From Adiantum capillus-veneris (taxonomy: Eukaryota; Streptophyta; Polypodiopsida; Polypodiales; Pteridaceae), in NCBI GenBank assembly GCA_014529385.2, contig CM043944.1:72099884-72163883 (forward strand): DNA of 64,000 nucleotides, given 5' to 3'. Below, piece after piece: positions 57,200 to 64,000 of this stretch. The notes under the pieces are model-generated. The model was given only the letters and a program-made list of their open reading frames with translations. It did no database searches and was not told the origin of the DNA. The stretch's first letter is position 1; the number at the start of each line of letters is the position of its first letter. Made by a program: the position numbers and the translations under genes.

Positions 57200-58075
57200 C
57201 CATCCAACCGTCGCTAGTACCCCTACCAAGATATCTAGGTTCACGTATTAGAGGCGAGAGGGCTTTTCGTACTCGATCGACATCAGCGGCGGCATCATCT
57301 TGGATGATGAAGGCAAGAAGGTGACCTTGCGCATGCGCGGTCTTTGCTCTCAGGTGTTTAGACTCTACATACTAAACACCTGGAGTGAACTGCCAAGTGA
57401 ATTAAAGACAGAGTCAGAAGCATGCTGCATGAAGAGTATCTCGTGTCAAGTCGGGATGAGCGCTTCAATGAAGACTTGATGAAGGTTCGAATGTGCGAAT
57501 ACTGCAAGCACAAGCGTTCTAAACTACAAAAAGCAATAAAGCATGGGTGGAACATACCAGATTGACTGGCCAAAGAATATTGAAAGAATGGAAAGCGAGC
57601 AGCACGCGAGAATCTTGACAAGTGGAAGCAACAAAAGGAGGAAGACAAAGCGCGAGTAGAGGCAGGGAGCTCGCACCACTTGGGGAGCGGCGGGTGGGCA
57701 TCATTTGAGGCCGATTTTGTAAGTGTTTTTTCATTTCTCTTTAGGGTTGATAGTTACGTCTATTTGTACTATTAAATTCTAACATAATGGATTCTTTGTA
57801 TGTTTTGAACAGTGGTCGATGACAGGTCGTGACCCCACACCGTACGAGCGCAAGTACGCAGGCAGAAACGGCTTAAACGCCCTAGTGGACATTCTGAGTT
57901 CTCATGGCGGCATGGTTAGTATTTCACTTTACTCTTCTACATTTATTGTATTTTAATGGTAAGCTAAGAAAATAAATTGTTTTGTTATTATATGTTTGTA
58001 CTTACAAAAAGTACGTCTTATTGTTTTTTTCTGCAGAATCCGACAGATATGCCGCTTGGACATGATGAGACGTAA
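57200..58075 (+). pseudogene. Transposase_24-like (Ptta/En/Spm) protein with introns
   Basis: After a Pro/Thr-rich lead (TPVETPDIRTPIQPSLVPLP) come GGIILDDEGKKVTLRMRG and LYILNTWSELPSELK. In a shifted frame follow RSMLHEEYLVSSRDERFNED, KHKRSKLQKAIKHGWNIPD, a stop, KRAARENLDKWKQQKEEDKA and GSGGWASFEADF. A GT-AG intron spans 57719-57812. The exon at 57813-57914 encodes WSMTGRDPTPYERKYAGR and more, a second intron spans 57915-58036, and a last exon (58037-58075) ends in TAA. The pattern, with an AGS-like block and TGREPTP-type motif near the end, is that of the accessory plant transposase of CACTA elements. At least two frameshifts and two stops show it is broken. Confidence 0.6.
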
Positions 58076-58477
58076 TTAGACGACGTCAGTCTAGCCGTAG
58101 TTGTAGCCAGATAGCATTAGTTTCCTTTTGTCATAGATTGTATATTGAGATGACATGTATACGTCTTTTTGTAACTATTGAAAAACCATGTATTTTCTCA
58201 ATAATGACAATTGTGTTGTGACTATTACATTTGCAAAGCTTAACAATCAAGTTATTTTTCCTATGATGTGTATAATTGTGATTGATTTACTTTCGTCCAA
58301 TTACTTTTGTCAGTTTTGTATGTTTATTATGCAAACAATACTATGCATGATGGAGTTAATGGTTATATTGTCTTGTGGGTGTCTACTTTGGGTCTATACC
58401 TTGCACTTTCTTTCAAAGGTGCATCTGGTCTTATCTTGGATTCATTTAGGTTTACTCTATTATTGAAACATTCAATA
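58076..58477 (+). other. CACTA 3' flank; no gene seen
   Basis: AT-rich sequence after the last exon. Short frames have no recognised domain. I see no CACTA 3' terminus (a GTAGTG end) before gypsy D begins at about 58478. Confidence 0.4.
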
Positions 58478-60828
58478 TGGTTTCTTACAAAGGCATTGAA
58501 GTGGATCCTTCGAAGGCAAAGGCTCTTATTGAGCTACCATCACCCAAGAGTCTTAAGGAGGTCATCTCATTCATTCAAAAGGTGAAGTATATGTCACGCT
58601 TCATTCACTTAGCCTCGGAGTTACTTCACCCTTTGCAAAAGTTGACACAACAAGTAGAATTTGCATGGTCTGATGAGCTTGAAGAGTACTTTTGTAACAT
58701 TAAAGTCATTTTGTCAGAGCTACCAACACTCATGCATCCTTGTTGGGAGTACACATTCTTTGTTAGCTCTAGTGCTGGGAAAGAAACAATTGGTGCTGTG
58801 TTGCTACAACAAGATCCCCACAGTACAAGGATGCGACCCATCTACTTTGCTAATAGGGTCATGAATGCTTTGGAGAGAGACTACACAGAAGCAGAACTCA
58901 TGATGCTTTCTCTCATGTTTGCGGTGAGAAAGTTTAGATCCTACCTGCTACCAAAACCTTTTGTAATTCTCACTGCAGAAAATTTGTTCCCTTGGGTGTC
59001 ATCTCAAATGAATCTTAGTACTAGGATCTCAAAGTGGATTATGGAGTTGCAAGAGTTTCAATACTCTTTCAAGGTAGAAGATAGTGTGCGTGCACAATTG
59101 GCAGGGATTCTCACTTATAGGGTGCATGAAAAGGAGATTAAGGTGCCTGAAGTAAAGACCCTACCATTGCCACCACCAAAAAGTATTCCTAATGCTTTTA
59201 CCTTGTTCTTTGATGGAGCTTTTCGTCGAGCCACAGGAAAGGCAGGGGGAGGGCTAGTGTTGCTCAACCCAAGTGGAGAGGTGGTCATGAAAGAGAAGTT
59301 CAATCTACCAAGTTCAGCTAGCAACAATGAAGCCAAATACGACACACTAATTCATGGTTTGAAGATGTGCATTGGCCAAGGGATACAACGCCTCATGGTA
59401 AAGGGAGATGCACTTCTCATTGTTAAACAGATTTTAGGCATTTGGGCATGCAAGAATGAAAGCTTACGGACAAAAGTTCATGCCATTCGTAGATTGTTTA
59501 ATCAATTTGAAGAAGTGCAACTATATCATATTCCTAGGAAACAAAATGAAGATGCCGATTTACTTGCACAGCAAGTAGTTACATGCGTTGAGAAAGAAGT
59601 GCAGGTCATCATGGTGGCAGCAACTGTCAAGCAACCGAGATACCAAGGATTGGAGTCATTGACTCCCATTATTAGCTACATTTTGGAGGGCGAGTTTCCA
59701 CAAGACTTCACGAAGGCTCAGAAGAGGAGACTCATGAAGAAGGCAAGCGCATATCTCTTCCTAGAAGGCTCCCTCTATCAAAGAGGGAAGGATCAAGTGT
59801 GCAGAAGAGTACCAACTATCGCGGAGATTCCAGCCATTCTAAAAGGTTTGCATGAAGAGGCATGTGGTGGTCATTTTTCCCAAGAATTAACTGTGAAGAA
59901 GATTTTGCTTGCGGGGTATGTTTGGCCAAGTCTACATGTGGATGTCCAACATTGGTGTAAAAGTTGTCATAATTGTCAGATGAATGGAAATAGAAGGTTG
60001 GTGCATGGCCCGAGGCAAATAGTGCTTGCAAATGGACCCTTTGAAAAGTGGGGCATTGATGCTATGGGTCCTCTGCCTAGGACAAAGAATGGTAAACTCT
60101 ACATTCTAGTGGCTGTAGACTACATGACTAGGTGGGTGGAAGCACAAAGTGTGGCAAAGGTAAATGAGAGGACAGTGAGCAAATTCGTCTACACTCACAT
60201 TTGTTGTAGATTTGGTACACCTTTGGAGATTGTTTCCGATAATGGTCCACGGTTTAGAAAAGGATTGCTCACAGAAGTTTGTGAAGAGCTTCACATTCTA
60301 CATCGTCATAGCACACCATACTACCCACAGTCAAATGGTTTGGTGGAGAAGGCTAATGGTGTCATTGCAGGAATCATTAGAAAGATGGTGCAAAACAAGA
60401 CAAAATTATGGGATGACTTCTTGGATGGTGCCTTGTGGGCATATCGAACCACATACAGGGAAGCCACGGAGTTCACACCATTTCACTTGGTCTATGGTCA
60501 AGAGGCTTTGCAGCCTATCGAGCTCAACATTCCAACAATGCGACTTCATGGCAAAGGAGCACAAGATGATCAAGAGGTATGGATGGATCGACTTCTTACG
60601 TTAGTGGAGCTTGAGTGGAAAAGAGAAGCAGCATATGAGTGCTACAAGAGGAAAGCCACACAAGCGAAAGAAACGCACGACAAGAAACTGAAGGACAAAG
60701 GCATCAAGGAAGGAGAGCTTGTGCTAAGGTATGACAATCGACTTGACAATCGTTTTGATGCCAAGTTTGAAACAAGATGGCAAGGGTCATACATAGTCAA
60801 GAAGGCTTTCAATTCAAGTTACTATTAG
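58477..60828 (+). CDS. Gypsy D RNase H, second RNase H and integrase polyprotein fragment
   Basis: 783 uninterrupted residues. Residues 1-90 are the RT connection, and 91-215 the usual gypsy RNase H (GKETIGAVLLQQ, ALERDYTEAELMMLSL). Residues 238-368 are the second RNase H with D246 (FFDGA), E285 (NNEAKY), D311 (VKGDALL) and D361 (NEDADLL) all present. Residues 459-500 are the integrase H2C2 zinc domain (H459, H466, C497, C500). Residues 521-690 are the integrase core with D528 (GIDAMGP), D588 (SDNGP) and E624 (NGLVEKAN), a D-x35-E spacing. The start Met is not the true N-terminus, because the RT catalytic part is missing upstream. It ends at TAG in NSSYY-stop-LMDLNG. The continuing frame to 61074 (EHSRKVNGYSLKPYLSRL) is the normal C-terminus, so the stop is probably a CAG to TAG change. 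Confidence 0.95.
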   Translation: MVSYKGIEVDPSKAKALIELPSPKSLKEVISFIQKVKYMSRFIHLASELLHPLQKLTQQVEFAWSDELEEYFCNIKVILSELPTLMHPCWEYTFFVSSSAGKETIGAVLLQQDPHSTRMRPIYFANRVMNALERDYTEAELMMLSLMFAVRKFRSYLLPKPFVILTAENLFPWVSSQMNLSTRISKWIMELQEFQYSFKVEDSVRAQLAGILTYRVHEKEIKVPEVKTLPLPPPKSIPNAFTLFFDGAFRRATGKAGGGLVLLNPSGEVVMKEKFNLPSSASNNEAKYDTLIHGLKMCIGQGIQRLMVKGDALLIVKQILGIWACKNESLRTKVHAIRRLFNQFEEVQLYHIPRKQNEDADLLAQQVVTCVEKEVQVIMVAATVKQPRYQGLESLTPIISYILEGEFPQDFTKAQKRRLMKKASAYLFLEGSLYQRGKDQVCRRVPTIAEIPAILKGLHEEACGGHFSQELTVKKILLAGYVWPSLHVDVQHWCKSCHNCQMNGNRRLVHGPRQIVLANGPFEKWGIDAMGPLPRTKNGKLYILVAVDYMTRWVEAQSVAKVNERTVSKFVYTHICCRFGTPLEIVSDNGPRFRKGLLTEVCEELHILHRHSTPYYPQSNGLVEKANGVIAGIIRKMVQNKTKLWDDFLDGALWAYRTTYREATEFTPFHLVYGQEALQPIELNIPTMRLHGKGAQDDQEVWMDRLLTLVELEWKREAAYECYKRKATQAKETHDKKLKDKGIKEGELVLRYDNRLDNRFDAKFETRWQGSYIVKKAFNSSYY

Positions 60829-61074
60829 CTTATGGACTTGAATGGTAAAGAGCACTCCAGGAAAGTAAACGGGTATAGCTTGAAGCCCTATTTGAGTCGC
60901 CTTCTACCAAAGGATCTACCAAAGATCTGTCCAAAGGCCGCTGTCTCATGTAAGTATTGTTACATGAAGCATGAGTGTAACTCCAGCCAAAATTCTAAGG
61001 GGCCAAACAATAAAGATCTCGTCAAGGACTCTGAAGCACTCTCTTTGGAAAAGATGCTCTATGATGGTACATGA
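60829..61074 (+). pseudogene. Gypsy D integrase C-terminal tail after the stop
   Basis: Same frame as 58477-60828, beginning LMDLNGKEHSRKVNGYSLKP and ending SLEKMLYDGT with a TGA just before the polypurine tract. It is the chromodomain-less C-terminal tail of the polyprotein, separated only by the TAG at 60826-60828. Confidence 0.8.
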
Positions 61075-61088
61075 ATATACCATCATCC

Positions 61089-61098
61089 AGGGGGAGGG
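61089..61098 (+). promoter_or_regulatory. Gypsy D polypurine tract
   Basis: AGGGGGAGGG followed by CTAA and the LTR start TGATAGCC at 61103. Confidence 0.85.
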
Positions 61099-62803
61099 CT
61101 AATGATAGCCGTTTTTTGGCTCTTTGTAATTGCCACAGTGAGTTACCTCACCCTACCAAAATCACCCAAACACTATGGCTATCCTTACCATTTCACTGTA
61201 CATAGGCGTGCGTGAGTCACGGGACTTTTCCTATATCTTCTTAAAAAAACCCTCAATTAGCTAGTCATTGGGCTAGTTGAGCCAAAATAAAAAATAAATA
61301 AAATAAGTATATTATGGCCCATGCGTATGTAAATATTTCTTTGTAGATAGGGCCTAAATAAAAGATTTTTTCATAATTATTTTGATATTTATTTAAATAT
61401 TTCTACCTAGGTGTGTGTTATTTATGCTCTGTACATTGCCTCACCATTACCACAATTTTTCTTACCATTTTTCATACTCTTTATTCCATATAGAAATATT
61501 TTCATGTAAGCTTCTCTTATATTTGGTGTAACTCCACCCCAACAAAAATCCAAAAAAACTAGTTCTATTTATGTGTATATTTTTTTCACTATTGTGATTT
61601 TTTCCTTCCTACATATATTCTCTATTACTCTCATAAATTAGACCACCAAAAATATTCATCTTTTTATGGTAGACTTATAATGAGAGAGATTTATTTTGAC
61701 CCCTTTATATTTTTCCACCTATATTATTTATATTTGACATGTACATATTTTTTAGACCCCTCAATATTTGATTTTCTTAGTTGTACTATTCACTTATATC
61801 ATGATCTCAACAATATCTTCAATTATAGACCTACCAAATAAGGTCAAGGGTAGGTGGCATGCATACATGCACTATGGAGGGCTCACTCTTGGAGGTATTC
61901 AAAAGAATCATCCAAAGAAGGACCCCACAAGGACCTTTGCAGTGGAAAAAAACGATCGGTTTTGTTGAATTTTTAAAGTTCACTTGCTCTCCGAATTTGA
62001 AAAGGTAATACAAACAAAAGTTGTAGCTCGTGGGCTGAACTTTTGCCTCAAATTTTTTCATATTTTTTTGAGCTACGAGCTGTGAGCTATGATTTTTTTA
62101 GTGGACCCCATTTTTCCCATGCTATGCAGCCACACTCTCTCTTCCACTTTATCATTTTCCTCTTTCACACACACTTCTCCACTCATCATCCCCATCTCTC
62201 TCACCACTCCTCTCTGCACCCTACTCACCTTCTCCTCAACCTTGAAAAATAAGAGAAACCATGGTGAACTCATACCTCCCACACACAATTCCATTCCAAA
62301 ATTGACCACCTAGTCTCATTTTTCCTCCTCCAATTTACCCATATCTATCAGAAAAACCACAAAATTCAGCCTCTTCTCTTAAAAGACAGCATCATGGTGG
62401 TTGATTACTCAGCTTCAATTAATTTTTCTCTCAAGGAAGGTCAAGAGTGGAGAAAAAATGTATCGTCAAAGCTAGTGGACCGTCAACAAGCGTCAAAATT
62501 GGCCCTACTCAAGACACTTGGAGCATCAACCTTGTAAGAAATCCACCTTTTCTTACCTCTTAAGAGTTTTTCTTCCTTATTTGTATCCTACATGGATACT
62601 CCCATTGTAAATATCCAATTCCATTTGTAAATTAATACTAACTCTACTAACACTAACCCACTATGAAAAGTCCTATCACCTCCATTTCTCTCCTCTCTCT
62701 TTCCCACCAACTTCTTGATAATTCCAAGCAAAAGAAATTAGATAAATTGCTGAAAATCTAACCCAACCATGGTTAGAGGAGTAACCCTAGCCTTCAAAAT
62801 TGC

Positions 62804-62810
62804 TATAAAA
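62804..62810 (+). promoter_or_regulatory. TATA box in gypsy D LTR
   Basis: TATAAAA in the context GCTATAAAAGGAGGG, about 1 kb before the LTR end, in the element's sense. Confidence 0.6.
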
Positions 62811-63471
62811 GGAGGGTGTAGCTAGCACAAAAGGGGGGAGCCATAAGCAAGAGCACTATGCTATAGCTTGAGAAGCCAAGCTCAACCTCTCTAGAAGGAG
62901 CTCTTGAGTGGAAGCTCATTGTCTTATGCATGTGCATGTGTTGTAATAGGGGATTAGCAAGGGAACTCTATGCCATTGTAAGAGAGAGAGTGATCATTCA
63001 ATTGAGAGTAGGAAATCTATCATTTCTCCTACTAGTGTAAGCCCAACATTTGCTGAATCAAGGAGGGTGGATTTGGACTAAGCTTGGATACTTTGTCTCC
63101 CTTCCAACGTGAAGTAATGGACAACAATGATGCGTAAGTGTCTTGGTGTTTTTTTGTTAAGTTCTTGATAGCTTGTCTCTGGTGTTGTCATCAATCTAGC
63201 CATAAATCCCACATACTGTAAGAGGGCGACAGGGTGGAGAGGACTCCCCTGGCCTTAAGACAGTGATTGGGGTGGCTTTTCTTGTGATGTGTTGTGGTGA
63301 AATTTACGCAAGCTATGTTGAACAAGTACTAATCTCACTTTGATTTGTCATGACAGATTTGTAAGAAGGTATTAATGCAACAAGCACCCCCTCCCCCTTT
63401 CTCTCTCTTTCTTAAATATATAGTTGTGTTTGCTTGATCATTGCCGATACGTTTCAAAGCAGCCCGAGCAC

Positions 63472-63473
<2 letters not shown>

Positions 63474-63543
<70 letters not shown>
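63474..63543. repeat. (CT)n microsatellite in gypsy D LTR
   Basis: About 70 bp of CT repeats with one CCC interruption near the left end. Confidence 0.9.
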
Positions 63544-63546
<3 letters not shown>

Positions 63547-63808
63547 TCTTAGTGTGTGAGAGTGTTCCATTGGTGTTAGGGTTAGTGTAAATTCCTTGCT
63601 TGTTTGTGGGTTGCTCTAACGATTCTCCTCTTTTGCGTCCTAGTTCGCTCTTAAACTAGGTGGTGCCCCTTGTGTAGTTGGGATTTGGATGTGGGTTTGT
63701 TGTTTTGGTTTGTGTTGTGTTGTGCCCCAGCCCCATTGAGCAGCACGGGAGCCTTGAAGGGTGTCTAGAGGCCACTCTTCTTGTTGCCCGCCCCGGACCA
63801 CCTCAAAT

Positions 63809-63826
63809 TGGTGCCCCCACTGAGGA
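63809..63826 (+). promoter_or_regulatory. Primer-binding site after the gypsy D LTR
   Basis: TGGTGCCCCCACTGAGGA, identical to the PBS of gypsy A (40218-40235 on the minus strand), three bases after the LTR end CCTCA. Confidence 0.8.
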
Positions 63827-63881
63827 CAGGCTTGTGTATGTTTTGTGAAGGCTCAACCTTTAGCATAATCAAGTAGCTTGC

Positions 63882-64000
63882 ATGAATCACAAGAATTTGT
63901 ATGATCCCTTCATTCCCATTGCAAGGCAAAAGGTACACATAATTGTTAGTACTAAGTTGCAATTTCAGCGAGTAATTCGTAGAATTTTAGGTCCTCTTAG
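63882..64000 (+). CDS. Leader reading frame of the next gypsy unit, cut by the window edge
   Basis: Starts MNHKNLYDPFIPIARQKVHI and continues IVSTKLQFQRV, then runs off the window. It matches the leader frames at 39924 and 52114 in protein sequence (MN..xLYxxFIPxxRQxVHxIV), while many third codon positions differ, which is the pattern of a maintained coding sequence. It would be the N-terminal exon or a small protein before Gag. Confidence 0.55.
   Translation, partial: MNHKNLYDPFIPIARQKVHIIVSTKLQFQRVIRRILGPL

Larger units (their letters stand above)
58478..61102 (+). mobile_element. Gypsy element D (Tat-like), 5' truncated internal region
   Basis: Plus-strand gypsy pol starting inside the RT connection, with no LTR, Gag, protease or RT catalytic region upstream. 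It reaches an intact polypurine tract (61089-61098) and LTR. It is a related but distinct subfamily from A-C, with protein blocks alike and nucleotide sequence clearly diverged. The left junction with CACTA sequence is near 58478. Confidence 0.9.
61103..63805 (+). repeat. LTR of gypsy D (2703 bp)
   Basis: Begins TGATAGCC after the polypurine tract and ends CCTCA before a PBS, so it is bounded on both sides by internal-region signals. A TATA box (TATAAAAGGAGG) lies at 62804-62810. A (CT)n tract of about 70 bp lies at 63474-63543. It is homologous to, but diverged from, the A and C LTRs, with the ends and the last 250 bp best conserved. No coding domain is seen. Confidence 0.85.

Noticed and set aside
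34871-61080. Endogenous pararetrovirus
   Set aside because: RT and RNase H are present, but so are integrase with a DDE core, LTRs, a PBS and a polypurine tract, which fit Ty3/gypsy elements.
61768-62313. Short frames in the gypsy D LTR
   Set aside because: They have no domain, overlap in both strands, and lie in an LTR bounded by a polypurine tract and PBS.

Overview
The window looks like a stretch of a large, repeat-rich land-plant nuclear genome. It holds nested LTR retrotransposons (Ty1/copia and Ty3/gypsy), LINE relics, CACTA (En/Spm) DNA-transposon fragments, a MITE and long dinucleotide microsatellites. I found no host gene, tRNA, rRNA, CRISPR array or bacterial-type operon. The mix of Tat-like gypsy elements with a second RNase H, CACTA proteins with DUF4218/DUF4216-like blocks, and initiator-Met-tRNA-primed copia elements is plant-like. 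A fern or another large-genome non-flowering plant is possible, but the species cannot be named from this sequence.

Layout. 1-5863 and about 9013-14914 (both minus) are two copies of one LINE-like unit with the same decayed reverse transcriptase. Between them, 5864-9018 is the 5' end (LTR, gag, protease) of a minus-strand gypsy element. 14915-16150 is another minus-strand gag relic, 16230-16800 a degenerate ATCATGG-type repeat, 16810-17660 a plus-strand LINE endonuclease relic, and 17661-19324 a plus-strand gypsy leader and gag relic. 19897-26714 is a plus-strand CACTA transposase relic split by copia-1 (21210-26379), which has identical 143-bp LTRs and a perfect 5-bp target duplication. 26711-28733 holds a CACTA-terminus-like sequence, a microsatellite cluster and a degenerate TTAGGTTAGATTTA repeat. 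28734-33977 is copia-2, with one truncated LTR and two premature stops.

33978-58075 is a plus-strand CACTA territory invaded by minus-strand gypsy sequence. Piece A (34871-42778) is followed by a tandem duplication (42600-46737 and 46738-50812) that copied the LTR tip, a CACTA piece, a MITE and gypsy pol and gag (pieces B and C). Piece C ends in its LTR at 54906. CACTA sequence then runs through DUF4218-like, DUF4216-like and Transposase_24-like blocks to 58075. From about 58478 a plus-strand gypsy element (D) has an intact RNase H/integrase frame, a polypurine tract and a 2.7-kb LTR, followed directly by a primer-binding site and the start of another internal region at the right edge.

The proteins are mobile-element machinery: gag, protease, reverse transcriptase, RNases H, integrase and CACTA transposase. 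Most are broken. The likely order of events is CACTA first, then gypsy into CACTA, MITE into gypsy, and segmental duplication. The copia insertions are also late, and copia-1 is the youngest event with direct evidence. No new cellular system is visible. The most notable points are the tandem duplication, the shared-LTR junction in D, the conserved leader reading frame upstream of gag, the 100-bp foldback in the CACTA element, and copia-1 with perfect ends but a defective integrase.
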